From assembly GCA_050730675.1 (NCBI GenBank), contig JBOHNM010000023.1, forward strand, positions 1-32,605: a stretch of DNA of 32,605 bases, written 5' to 3'. The translations under genes were made by a program, and so were the position numbers. This DNA is from JBOHNM01 sp050730675 (lineage in GTDB: Bacteria; Planctomycetota; Phycisphaerae; Phycisphaerales; UBA1924). Below the pieces are notes generated by a model. It was given only the letters and a program-made list of their open reading frames with translations, did no database searches and was not told the origin of the DNA. This document shows positions 22,054 to 28,726 of this stretch, one piece after another (the stretch's first letter is position 1; the number at the start of each line of letters is the position of its first letter).

Positions 22054-22190
22054 AGTGACCGGAAAATGCGCAACGGCGCGCACCGAGGGGGTCGGGAATC
22101 GCCAAAAAACGGCGCGCGATCGGCATCGGAAAATGCAGGCGTTTGCGCGCGCGAAGTCAAAAAAGTGACCACGAATTGCGCAACGGCGCG
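22054..22190 (+). repeat. Pair of 27-nt direct repeats, 110 bp apart
   Basis: 22054-22080 and 22164-22190 both read agtgacc, six variable bases, then tgcgcaacggcgcg, with 23 of 27 identical. A partial third copy of the ggaaaatgc part lies at 22128-22136. Candidate protein-binding or packaging/attachment site before the portal gene. Confidence 0.6.
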
Positions 22191-22400
22191 GTCCTTCGCC
22201 CCATGGGTGACGGCACGCGTGTTCGCGATCGGCGCTGACGGGAGACGTTCCAGCGGATCGGGCGGCGGCAGCCGGGGCATGCCACGGACCGCGCCGGCGA
22301 CGGCCGCGCGGGACGTTTGTTTGGAAGTGTCGAGCGACAAGGCCGCCAGCGCGGAACAAGGACCGAGCACCAAGCTCTGAATGCGGACAGGAGATCATCG

Positions 22401-23873
22401 ATGAAGTCAGCGAATAACAGCACGGTTGTGTGTGATATGAACGGTCCGGCCGGCATCAGCGCCGAACTGCTGGATGTCCTCATTGCCGAGCACGTCGGCG
22501 TGACCGTGCCGCGACTGAGCGGGTTGTGGGCGTACTACCGCAATCCCATGGAGCGAGTGGACGGTGTGGCGGCGCGGGGCGGGCGCGGGTACCGCCTGGC
22601 GCAGGAGCGCGGGCTGCCGCCGCGGCTGACGGGCCGGCGTGTCGGCGGCGTAGCGGTCGATGACCGCGCGCTCTGGAAGCGTGAGATCGTGATCGAGAAC
22701 GACATCGCCTGGCGGATCGGCGCGATGGTGGATTTTCTGTTCGGCAAGCCGGTGCGCATCGTCTCGCTCGCCGCGGATACCGGGCTGGCGCGGCGGATCG
22801 AGGATGAACTCGAGCGTGCGTGGGCCTGCAGCGGCGGCCAGACGCTGATGCAGGACATGGCGCTGCTGGGGCATGTGTACGGGTATGTGGATCTGCTCGT
22901 GCGCGAGGGCGCTTCGGAGAGTGGAAGCGCAACGGGGACGGAGACCGGACCGGTCGTCGAACTCATCGAGCCCACCCGCGGCATGCCGGTGGTGAGCAGC
23001 GCCGACTATCGACTCCTCGACGGCTTCGCCCTGCACTTCGAACGGCCGACCGGTCACGTCCGACCGGCGGGCAGCGCAAGCTTCCCCGGTGGCGAAGGCG
23101 CCGCGGCCAGGCGGGCAAGCGTGACGGTGACGGAACTGTTCACCGCGCACGAGCGCGTGGTCTGGGTGAGTGATGGACGGAGCGGTGCGGGCGAAGCCGG
23201 CGGCGGCATGAATGAACGGCGTGAGATCGAGCGAGCAGCCAACCGCGTCTCCCCGGGCCGTGTCCCCATCGCCCACGTGCAGAACGTCAGCCAGCCATTT
23301 GCGTACGCGGGGATCGGCGAGGTCGAGCCGCTGGTGCCGCTGCAGGACGAACTGAACACGCGCCTGAGCGACCGCGCCTGCCGCGTCACGATGCAGAGCT
23401 TCAAGATGTACCTGGCCAAGGGCGTCGAGACGTTCGACAACGCGCCGGTGACGCCGGGTCAATACTGGGTCACCGACAATCCCGACGCGTCGATCGAGGC
23501 CTTCGGCGGCGATGCCGCCTCGCCGAGCGAGGAGTCGCACATCGCCGAGATCCGCGAAGTACTCGACAAGGCCAGCGCCGTGCCGCCGCTGGCGACGGGC
23601 GTGGTGCGGGCCCGCGTCGGCAACCTCACCAGCGAGAGCGCCCTGCGGCTCACCTTGCAGGGGCTGATCGCGCGGACGGAGCGCAAGCGGTTGTCGTACG
23701 GCCGTGGCATTGCGGAGGCGTGCGAACTGGTGCTCTCGGCGCTCGACATCGCGGGCACGCTCACGACGCGGCCCGAAGACCGGGCGGTGCGGATCGAGTG
23801 GGCGGACCCACTGGAGAATCTGAAGGAGGCCGGAGAGAAGGGCGCGATGAGCGCACGAGCAATGGATGAGTGA
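22401..23873 (+). CDS. Phage portal protein (SPP1 gp6-like family)
   Basis: This 490-residue protein should form the dodecameric ring at the capsid vertex through which DNA passes. N-terminal features include WAYYRNPMERV and EIVIENDIAWRIGAMVDFLF, followed by GKPVRI; this arrangement is typical of SPP1 gp6-like portals. The wing and clip regions follow, with NRVSPGRVPIAHVQN and GIGEVEPLVPLQDELNTRLS. Late residues ALRLTLQGLIARTERKRLSYG fit the stem helices. AGGAG 8-9 nt upstream supports the ATG at 22401. It heads a run of seven same-strand genes that includes a capsid gene. Neither terminase nor protease gene lies nearby. Its G+C and codon use match the host genes. There are no internal stops, so it may be under selection. 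Confidence 0.85.
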   Translation: MKSANNSTVVCDMNGPAGISAELLDVLIAEHVGVTVPRLSGLWAYYRNPMERVDGVAARGGRGYRLAQERGLPPRLTGRRVGGVAVDDRALWKREIVIENDIAWRIGAMVDFLFGKPVRIVSLAADTGLARRIEDELERAWACSGGQTLMQDMALLGHVYGYVDLLVREGASESGSATGTETGPVVELIEPTRGMPVVSSADYRLLDGFALHFERPTGHVRPAGSASFPGGEGAAARRASVTVTELFTAHERVVWVSDGRSGAGEAGGGMNERREIERAANRVSPGRVPIAHVQNVSQPFAYAGIGEVEPLVPLQDELNTRLSDRACRVTMQSFKMYLAKGVETFDNAPVTPGQYWVTDNPDASIEAFGGDAASPSEESHIAEIREVLDKASAVPPLATGVVRARVGNLTSESALRLTLQGLIARTERKRLSYGRGIAEACELVLSALDIAGTLTTRPEDRAVRIEWADPLENLKEAGEKGAMSARAMDE

Positions 23874-23936
23874 CCTGTGATCAACGTGACAGCGCATGGC
23901 GAACAACGAACAGCACACATGCAGAAGGAGGCCTCT

Positions 23937-24080
23937 ATGAACGTGAATCAGAACAGCAACGGGAACGCCGACGGCACGAACGGGACTGATGAAGATCGAA
24001 GATCTGGCGATCACCGAGACCGGCGAGGGGCTGGCGCAGCGGCTCATCGTGCGCCTGGCGGAACTCGAGAAGAAGCTTGA
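23937..24080 (+). CDS. Short reading frame with a good ribosome binding site, overlapping the next gene
   Basis: ATG at 23937 has GAAGGAGG 6 nt upstream and encodes 47 residues. The first 18 (Asn/Gly-rich) look like a genuine N-terminus; the remainder is Arg-rich and overlaps the 23989 gene in another frame. Either a small coupled gene, or the true start of the next protein separated from it by a frameshift near 23980. Confidence 0.35.
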   Translation: MNVNQNSNGNADGTNGTDEDRRSGDHRDRRGAGAAAHRAPGGTREEA

Positions 24081-24333
24081 GCGCCTCGGTGAGGCGACGC
24101 CGAACCCCAAACCCGCCGCGCCGCCCGCGAACAAGGGAACAGGAACCGGAGTCGTGTCGGCGCCCCCCTCTGCCGCTCCGGCCGCGTCAACTCCATCCGC
24201 ACCGCGCGCATCGGCGATGGCGCCGGGCGTGACGGCCGAGCCCCGCGTTGATGCCGCACGCATGGCCAAGCTCGCGGCGGCGGGCGACCGGCGGGCGCTG
24301 GCGGAATACCTGCGTCTGCGGCGGAAGGAGTAG
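23989..24333 (+). CDS. Small protein between portal and capsid genes, scaffold-like position
   Basis: This 114-residue protein has an N-terminal helix with coiled-coil character (QRLIVRLAELEKKLERLGEA, residues 16-35), an Ala/Pro-rich linker of about 50 residues and a basic C-terminal helix (RMAKLAAAGDRRALAEYLRL). The position between portal and major capsid, together with the helix-linker-basic tail plan, would suit a scaffold or capsid-assembly protein; that is inference. There is no ribosome binding site before ATG 23989, whereas a strong one precedes ATG 23937 in another frame. A frameshift or coupling near 23980 therefore needs explaining. The family is not recognised. Confidence 0.65.
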   Translation: MKIEDLAITETGEGLAQRLIVRLAELEKKLERLGEATPNPKPAAPPANKGTGTGVVSAPPSAAPAASTPSAPRASAMAPGVTAEPRVDAARMAKLAAAGDRRALAEYLRLRRKE

Positions 24334-24422
24334 TTGCCAGGAGAACTGACAAACAGGCGACCAGTTCACCCGGATCTGACGCCATGTAGCCATTCACCGT
24401 CTCACCACCCCCACACCGCAGT

Positions 24423-24453
24423 CCGCCAAATCACGCTCTCGTGAGCGTGGCGG
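24423..24453 (+). other. Stem-loop before the capsid gene
   Basis: CACGCTC and GAGCGTG pair across loop tcgt, extended outside by CCGC/GCGG with a small bulge. There is no T run, so it is more likely an mRNA-stabilising or processing structure than a terminator. It ends 16 nt before the AAGGAG of the capsid gene. Confidence 0.5.
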
Positions 24454-24483
24454 CGGTCCGCACGCAACGAAGGAGTTTCAATC

Positions 24484-25647
24484 ATGCCGTTCACCGGAAA
24501 AGCCACGTACAGCGCCGGCGTCGACCTCCCGGAGATCATCGAGGATGTCTCCGACGTCGTCGGCATCATCAGCCCGTTCGAGACGCCGCTGCTGGATCAC
24601 TTGGGCGACCCCAAGCGTGCCGCCACCAGCACCATCCACGAGTGGATGGAGGACGAGCTGTTCCCCAACTCCGATACGCTCAACCAGGCCAGCTTCACCC
24701 CCAACGCGCAGGACGCGACGAACCTCACCGTCACCAATGGCTCGCGTTTTCGCGTCGGCGATCAGGTCCGCCCCGGCTCGGCCCGCGAGGTGATGCTCGT
24801 CACCGCCGTCAGCGGCAACACCGTCACCGTCATCCGCCGCTACGGATCGACGCCCGCCAGCACGCTCACCAACGGCATCAAGCTCAACATCCTCGGCAAC
24901 GCCGCGCTCGAGGGCGACGACCGGCCCGAGGTGCGCGCAACCAACCGCACGCGCAAGCGCAACTGGACGCAGATCTTCACCACCGCCGTCGAAGTCTCCG
25001 GCTCCATGCAGGCGGTGCGCCAGCACGGCATCAGCGACGAACTGGAGTTCCAGAAGACCGAGCGCTTGCGCGAACTCGTCCGCGACCTTGAGAACGCCGT
25101 CATCAACGGCGCTGCCGCGGCGACCAACCAGCAGGGTACCTCCACCGTTCGCCGCACCATGAACGGGATTATCCCAACGGTCGTCACCAACAACTTCACG
25201 CCCAACGCCGGTGGCATTCCCGCCGGCGGTGGCGGCGGCACCGACCTGAACGAAGCGGTCCTCAACGCCGCGCTGCGCATGGTTTGGGAGAACGCCGCGG
25301 CCCGCATCGACACCATCATCGTCGGCGGTGCGCTCAAGCGCCGCATCAACGCCTTCGCCACGGCCCTGCGCCAGTACACCCCCGCCGACGAGCGCTTCCG
25401 CGATCTGGTCAGCAGCTACGAGAGCGACTTCGGCCTCTGCCGCGTCCTCCTCTCGCGCTGGGTTCCCAGCGACACGCTCGTATTGGTGGACAGCACACGG
25501 CTGGAAGTGCTGCCGCTGAGCGGACGCTCCTTCCACTACAAGCCGCTGGCCGCCACCGGCGACCGCGAGAACGGCCAGCTCATCGGCGAGTACACACTGG
25601 AGATGCGCAACGAAGCGGCCCACGCGGTGATCCGTGGGCTGACGTGA
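24484..25647 (+). CDS. Major capsid protein, SU10/DUF5309 family
   Basis: This 387-residue protein should be the HK97-fold shell subunit of a phage-type head. The start, YSAGVDLPEIIEDVSDVVGI, and the following SPFETPLLDHLG are characteristic of SU10-type capsid proteins. An insert with VTNGSRFRVGDQVRPG and VIRRYGSTPAS follows. Central helices carry RELVRDLENAVINGAA, then a Gly-rich loop (GGIPAGGGGGTD). The DTIIVGGALKRRINAFA helix and SDFGLCRVLLSRWVPSDTLV strands complete the fold. AAGGAG 8 nt upstream sets the start. A perfect 12-bp hairpin follows the stop, which would favour separate high expression. No protease gene is nearby. Composition equals that of host genes. Confidence 0.88.
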   Translation: MPFTGKATYSAGVDLPEIIEDVSDVVGIISPFETPLLDHLGDPKRAATSTIHEWMEDELFPNSDTLNQASFTPNAQDATNLTVTNGSRFRVGDQVRPGSAREVMLVTAVSGNTVTVIRRYGSTPASTLTNGIKLNILGNAALEGDDRPEVRATNRTRKRNWTQIFTTAVEVSGSMQAVRQHGISDELEFQKTERLRELVRDLENAVINGAAAATNQQGTSTVRRTMNGIIPTVVTNNFTPNAGGIPAGGGGGTDLNEAVLNAALRMVWENAAARIDTIIVGGALKRRINAFATALRQYTPADERFRDLVSSYESDFGLCRVLLSRWVPSDTLVLVDSTRLEVLPLSGRSFHYKPLAATGDRENGQLIGEYTLEMRNEAAHAVIRGLT

Positions 25648-25666
25648 TCGTGATCTGAGCTTGATC

Positions 25667-25694
25667 GCTTCGGAGCGCTGCCGCGCTCCGAAGC
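25667..25694 (+). terminator. Perfect hairpin after the capsid gene
   Basis: A 12-bp perfect stem (gcttcggagcgc / gcgctccgaagc) with loop tgcc starts 20 nt after the capsid stop. Only a short ctttg follows, so it may be a weak terminator or a 3' stabiliser. Confidence 0.6.
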
Positions 25695-25715
25695 ACTTTG
25701 AACGTGACTCGATCG

Positions 25716-25819
25716 AAATGACCAAAGTGCCAAAGTGCCAAATGGCCAAATCGATCCTGATCGTCCCCAATCGCATCGCTTCATTTGGCAATTTGGTCAT
25801 TTTGCAATTTGACAATTTC
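25716..25819. repeat. Inverted TGGCCAAA-type repeat element in a spacer
   Basis: The left arm (25716-25755) has four units such as gaccaaa, gtgccaaa, gtgccaaa, tggccaaa. The right arm (25781-25819) is its imperfect reverse complement (atttggc, aatttggtc, attttgc, aatttgac). The A+T-rich arms contrast with the G+C-rich genes. A sister element lies at 26498-26605. Confidence 0.7.
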
Positions 25820-25856
25820 ACCCACCTCACCACTCACATTCCCCACGGAGGTCCAA

Positions 25857-26495
25857 ATGTTCGCCACCGACCGCCACCTCGTCCTGCTCGAGCCCAACCT
25901 GTTCAGCGATGTCGCCTTCTTCGGCCAGCGATTGGTGCCCCCGACCGCGTGCAGCGTCAGCGGCGCCACGCTCACGATCAGCGGCGTCGATTTCGCGGCC
26001 TTGGGCGTCGCCGCCGGCAACGTCGTGCTTCTCGACGGTGTGCCCCTCGAAGTCATCGCCCGCCTGAACGCCACGCAGCTCACCGTCTCGCGCCTGCGTG
26101 CCGCGGCGAGCGAAGCGACCATCACTCCGCCCTCCGGCTCGTCGGCGTCGATCTCTACCTTCCGCCACCAGCTCGTCGCCGCCCACGAGCAGTTGCTCGG
26201 GATGATCGGCATCGGCGCCGGCGCACTCCCCGGCGAAGACGCGCTGACCGAATCGCGTATCACCAACGCCGATGCGCTGTGGCGTCTTGAAACGCTCTTG
26301 ACCCTCCGCGATCTTTACCGCTCCCTCGTCAGCCGCGCCGGCGGCGACACCGTGCCGTGGGCGGCGCGAGCCAACTTCTACGCCAAGCGGTTCGACGCCG
26401 AACGCCAGCGGACTCTCGCCGCGATCGACACCGATGGCGACGGCATCGCGGATGTCGCGCGGTATTTCAGTCTTGTGCGGACGATGCGGGGGTAG
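25857..26495 (+). CDS. Unknown protein after the capsid gene, possible head-completion protein
   Basis: This 212-residue protein with GGAGG 5 nt upstream starts MFATDRHLVLLEPNLFSDVA. Residues 30-95 are strand-rich (CSVSGATLTISGVDFAALGV; VPLEVIARLNATQLTVSRLR). Residues 105-200 are helical, including WRLETLLTLRDLYRSLVSRA. Near the end, DTDGDGIAD resembles a DxDxDG calcium-binding loop. In tailed-phage gene order this slot is often filled by a head-tail adaptor, but I do not recognise the family. The spacers on both sides carry the same kind of inverted repeat, which is unusual for a phage structural operon. Confidence 0.7.
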   Translation: MFATDRHLVLLEPNLFSDVAFFGQRLVPPTACSVSGATLTISGVDFAALGVAAGNVVLLDGVPLEVIARLNATQLTVSRLRAAASEATITPPSGSSASISTFRHQLVAAHEQLLGMIGIGAGALPGEDALTESRITNADALWRLETLLTLRDLYRSLVSRAGGDTVPWAARANFYAKRFDAERQRTLAAIDTDGDGIADVARYFSLVRTMRG

Positions 26496-26497
26496 GA

Positions 26498-26605
26498 GAA
26501 ATGGCCAAAGGACCAAATGGCCAAATAGAAGCCGGTGTTTTGCATCCACGGCGCAGCTTTGTTTCCTTTTGGCCATTTGGTCATTTTGCAATTTGGCCAT
26601 TTCAC
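26498..26605. repeat. Second inverted TGGCCAAA-type repeat element
   Basis: The left arm contains gaaatggccaaa and gaccaaatggccaaa (26498-26526). The right arm (26567-26605) holds both words in reverse complement, with an extra ttgcaaaat between them. It starts immediately after the stop codon of the preceding gene. Confidence 0.72.
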
Positions 26606-26639
26606 ACAGTGAAACCATCACAACAACAAGGACTCCCGC

Positions 26640-27059
26640 ATGCTCCTTCTCAACCCCGAACTCGTCCGCTTCGGCGCCGCCTCCTGGGCCCGCCCCGCCT
26701 CGGTCGTCATCGAGCAGGAGGCCGCGCGACTCATCGCCGAGCGCTCCTTCGACGGCCCGTACGAAACGCTGGTCGATGTGCCGCAGGTGCGGACCATCAT
26801 CACCGTCGCGCACGAGCCCGACGCGAGGGAAGCGCTCCCCGACACGCTCGGCAAGCGCGACGAACTCTCGGTGCAGGTCGCGGCTCCGGGCTCGGACGCG
26901 CGACGCCTCCGCATCCGCGTCCGTTGCGTCATCACCTCCGTCCGTTACCGCTGGACCGCCCCCGGCAAGTACCAGCGCCTCGTCACGCTCCAGGGTGAAT
27001 CCGCGGCCGGCGATTCCAGCCCGATCGAGGTTGATGTGCTCACCACACGTCCCTCGTGA
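26640..27059 (+). CDS. Unknown phage-cassette protein (139 residues)
   Basis: Begins MLLLNPELVRFGAASWARPA, and most of the chain reads as beta strands (SVVIEQEAARLIAERSFDGP, VDVPQVRTIITVAHE, LSVQVAAP, RLRIRVRCVITSVRYRW, YQRLVTLQGE). The overall look is of a small all-beta virion component such as a tail-tube or neck protein, but no family can be named. A weak AAGGA lies 9 nt upstream of the ATG. The ATG at 26640 directly follows a spacer with an inverted repeat element. It has no hydrophobic segment. Coding composition is high in G+C, like the rest of the cassette. Confidence 0.65.
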   Translation: MLLLNPELVRFGAASWARPASVVIEQEAARLIAERSFDGPYETLVDVPQVRTIITVAHEPDAREALPDTLGKRDELSVQVAAPGSDARRLRIRVRCVITSVRYRWTAPGKYQRLVTLQGESAAGDSSPIEVDVLTTRPS

Positions 27060-27074
27060 GTCTCTTTGCCTTTC

Positions 27075-27094
27075 CACTGTTCGCCTGTTCGTCT
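27075..27094 (-). repeat. 20-nt exact copy of the repeat in the cysteine desulfurase gene
   Basis: Reading the minus strand, agacgaacaggcgaacagtg is identical to 7236-7255. It occupies the spacer between the genes ending at 27059 and starting at 27128. Confidence 0.85.
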
Positions 27095-27127
27095 GGTCGC
27101 CTCTGCCCTTCTTCCAACGGAGCCCAC

Positions 27128-27508
27128 ATGCCCCCCATCACCTACAAGTCCCTCGCCCTCTTCGCTTCCGGCCCGCACCTGCCGCTCATCCGGCCTATGG
27201 GCGAACTCCTCCTCCCGCTGCTGAATCAAGGTCAGTCCGCCTCCGGGTTCTCCGGCATCGGTGCGCTCGCGCTCACCATCGAGGTCCGCGGCCGCCTGCT
27301 CCCCGCTGCCAAGGCCACGATCACCGACCAGCTCCTCGACATCGAGGCCCAGCTCCTCGACCCGCCCGTCGGCGGCGACCTCGAACTCCCCGACGGCCGC
27401 ATTTTCCCGGAAATGTGCTTCACCCGCTTCGAGCGCACCGCCCCGCTCGACATCGGCCGCACCGAAAGCCAAGCCTACGTGGCGACCTTCACACGCTTGC
27501 CGCGCTAG
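27128..27508 (+). CDS. Unknown phage-cassette protein (126 residues)
   Basis: Starts MPPITYKSLALFASGPHLPL with GGAG 6 nt upstream. It contains a strand-rich core (IGALALTIEVRGRLLPAAKA; GDLELPDGRIFPEMCFTRFE; ESQAYVATFTRLPR) and a central helix-like ITDQLLDIEAQLL. Nothing in it identifies a function. Size, strand-rich composition and position in a run of same-strand small genes after portal and capsid suggest a head-tail joining or tail component. A reading that starts at 27056 would place coding sequence across the repeat element and is not favoured. Confidence 0.65.
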   Translation: MPPITYKSLALFASGPHLPLIRPMGELLLPLLNQGQSASGFSGIGALALTIEVRGRLLPAAKATITDQLLDIEAQLLDPPVGGDLELPDGRIFPEMCFTRFERTAPLDIGRTESQAYVATFTRLPR

Positions 27509-27518
27509 TTGAAGTGGC

Positions 27519-27547
27519 GAGACGACCAGGCGAACAGGCGATCAGTG
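27519..27547 (+). repeat. Imperfect GACGACCAGGCGAACAG repeat in a spacer
   Basis: gagacgaccaggcgaacagg followed by cgatcagtg matches the 20-nt core at 7236-7255 with a few changes. It is in plus orientation here, and minus at 27075. Confidence 0.65.
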
Positions 27548-27594
27548 GGGACGACCAAGACCAAGAACGAACAACAAACAACGAAGGACTTCCC

Positions 27595-27990
27595 ATGAAC
27601 GAACCCGAACTCATCGCCCTCGTCACCCAGGCCGGCTCCGCGGGCCTCATCGGCTGGCTCTGGGTCACCGAACGCCGCGCCGGCGCCGACCGCGAAAAGC
27701 GCCTCGCCGAAGCCCACGACCGCCTGATGCAGGAACGCACCACCGTGGACCAGCTCGTCCGCTGCATCGACGCCAACACGCGGGCCCTTACGGCCTTGGA
27801 AGTTCTGTGTCGCGCGGACCATCCGTTCCCCGCTGGAACGGGCCCGGTGGGCCGTTCTCAACTCCGTCCTTCCCCAGCACCCGCGGCGGAATCGACATCG
27901 AGCCCGGCGGACCGACGCCGCACTCGGGGCACAGCGCCTCGGCGTCGAGACCCCGGCGCGAATACCCGCACTGGTGGCACCGCCCTTTGA
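27595..27990 (+). CDS. Last gene of the phage-like cassette, small membrane/coiled-coil protein with abnormal 3' end
   Basis: The first 80 residues look genuine. There is a hydrophobic segment (ELIALVTQAGSAGLIGWLWV, residues 4-23), then a charged helix (ERRAGADREKRLAEAHDRLM) and NTRALTALEVL. This resembles small holin-like or spanin-like phage proteins, without a family assignment. After about residue 80 the frame becomes Pro/Arg/Ser-rich and runs antisense through the zinc-ribbon gene at 27788, overlapping it by 203 bp to the TGA at 27990. This suggests the natural end was lost at a junction around 27790-27840 and the cassette is truncated here. AAGGA lies 6 nt upstream of the ATG. Confidence 0.6.
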   Translation: MNEPELIALVTQAGSAGLIGWLWVTERRAGADREKRLAEAHDRLMQERTTVDQLVRCIDANTRALTALEVLCRADHPFPAGTGPVGRSQLRPSPAPAAESTSSPADRRRTRGTAPRRRDPGANTRTGGTAL

Positions 27991-28189
27991 GCCACTCGCT
28001 ATAGCGCCTCGCCGCGACGACGATCCCCACAATGAACACGACCAGCGCCGCCACCGACAGCACCTGCAGCGTAATCCGCAAGGGTCCGGGGATCTGCGGC
28101 GCCAGTCCGGACAACGGTTGGAGAAAGTACACGCCCACGGCGGTCCACATCCACCACGGCCAAGCGGCAAAGAACTCGCGGTCTTTCAC
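27788..28189 (-). CDS. Small membrane protein with zinc ribbon, extended C-terminus
   Basis: This 133-residue protein has two membrane segments (FFAAWPWWMWTAVGVYFLQP; LQVLSVAALVVFIVGIVVAA) and a zinc ribbon CHQCGYSRRGLDAEALCPEC at about residues 72-91. Unlike its relatives, which stop soon after CPECG, it runs on for some 40 residues rich in Gly/Pro that are antisense to the last phage-cassette gene. The external loop of the family is nearly absent. The GTG start is set by TAGACT exactly 6 nt upstream, within which the stop codon of the preceding gene lies. It is the last of three tandem minus-strand zinc-ribbon genes. Function unknown. Confidence 0.72.
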   Translation of the reverse strand: MKDREFFAAWPWWMWTAVGVYFLQPLSGLAPQIPGPLRITLQVLSVAALVVFIVGIVVAARRYSEWLKGRCHQCGYSRRGLDAEALCPECGVGPPGSMSIPPRVLGKDGVENGPPGPFQRGTDGPRDTELPRP

Positions 28190-28195
28190 GCGTTC

Positions 28196-28201
28196 AGTCT
28201 A
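28196..28201 (-). promoter_or_regulatory. -10 hexamer TAGACT containing the TAG stop of the upstream gene
   Basis: On the minus strand TAGACT gaacgc GTG: exactly 6 nt before the start at 28189. The first three bases of the hexamer are the stop codon of the gene 28199-28720. Confidence 0.62.
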
Positions 28202-28720
28202 CCGCGCCTTCCCGCACTCCGGACAGGGCGCACTCGCCGCCAGCCCCGCGAGCGAATACCCGCACCTTCCACAAAGCCCCGCCATCTTCGCCCGGTACCG
28301 GCCGCTTGCTTTCAATGTGCCCCACGCCACGCCCAGTGTGAGCAGTCCGAAGACCGGTGCGAAGGGTGTTCCCGATCGCGTTCGTCCAGCGACCGATCGG
28401 TTCATTGGCGCGTCGCGCCAGAATTTTGCTTCGATGATCCAGTCTTGGAGGTAGGCGCCGTCCACAGAGCCGGCGGGGTTCAGTGGTCGCGGCGTGCCGT
28501 GACTGATGCCCGCGGGCGGTCCGGTGTATCCGGTGATCCCACGGTCGAACGTCTCAATCCCCGTGCGTCCTTGCCCGACGAACACGGCCCACCCTTTGCC
28601 GTCGCTCAGCCGCCAAATCGTTCCGCTCGTGGCGAGCCATAGACCGAGCACGAGCGCCCACAGAAAGATGACCACCCACACCCACCACGAGCAGCACGCG
28701 ATGAATATCCGCAGCCGCAT
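28199..28720 (-). CDS. Small membrane protein with C-terminal zinc ribbon
   Basis: This 173-residue protein has an N-terminal membrane segment (FIACCSWWVWVVIFLWALVL, residues 6-25) and an external loop of about 80 residues with WAVFVGQGRTGIETFDRGI. A second segment (PFAPVFGLLTLGVAWGTL) and the zinc ribbon CGRCGYSLAGLAASAPCPEC, ending GKAR, follow. It shares with the next gene upstream the IWRLSDGKGWAVFVGQGRTG / VVRLSDGAHWSLFVGTGRLG stretch, so the two are tandem paralogues. TAGACT exactly 6 nt upstream supports the ATG; the hexamer contains the stop codon of that upstream gene. Function unknown. Confidence 0.8.
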   Translation of the reverse strand: MRLRIFIACCSWWVWVVIFLWALVLGLWLATSGTIWRLSDGKGWAVFVGQGRTGIETFDRGITGYTGPPAGISHGTPRPLNPAGSVDGAYLQDWIIEAKFWRDAPMNRSVAGRTRSGTPFAPVFGLLTLGVAWGTLKASGRYRAKMAGLCGRCGYSLAGLAASAPCPECGKAR

Positions 28721-28726
28721 GCCGCC

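Larger units (their letters stand above)
21822..22400. other. 579-nt gap before the phage-like cassette
   Basis: No convincing gene. It holds a terminator-like hairpin (21897-21936), two copies of a 27-nt direct repeat (22054-22080 and 22164-22190) and the ribosome binding site AGGAG for the portal gene. Open frames here have arginine-rich composition typical of chance reading in G+C-rich DNA. A terminase gene, expected before a portal gene, is not present. Confidence 0.6.

Noticed and set aside
20606..22126. 506-codon minus-strand frame with Leu/Val runs resembling membrane helices
   Set aside because: The hydrophobic runs are the antisense of the Ser/Thr codon runs in the plus-strand gene at 21195. 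The 3' part overlaps the HAF-repeat gene.
21997..22380. 127-codon plus-strand frame before the portal gene, possible small terminase
   Set aside because: No helix-turn-helix or terminase motif is visible. It is Arg-rich and passes through the direct repeats, so it is treated as non-coding.
22407..24269. 620-codon minus-strand frame
   Set aside because: Antisense shadow of the portal gene, with no motif and Arg/His-rich composition.
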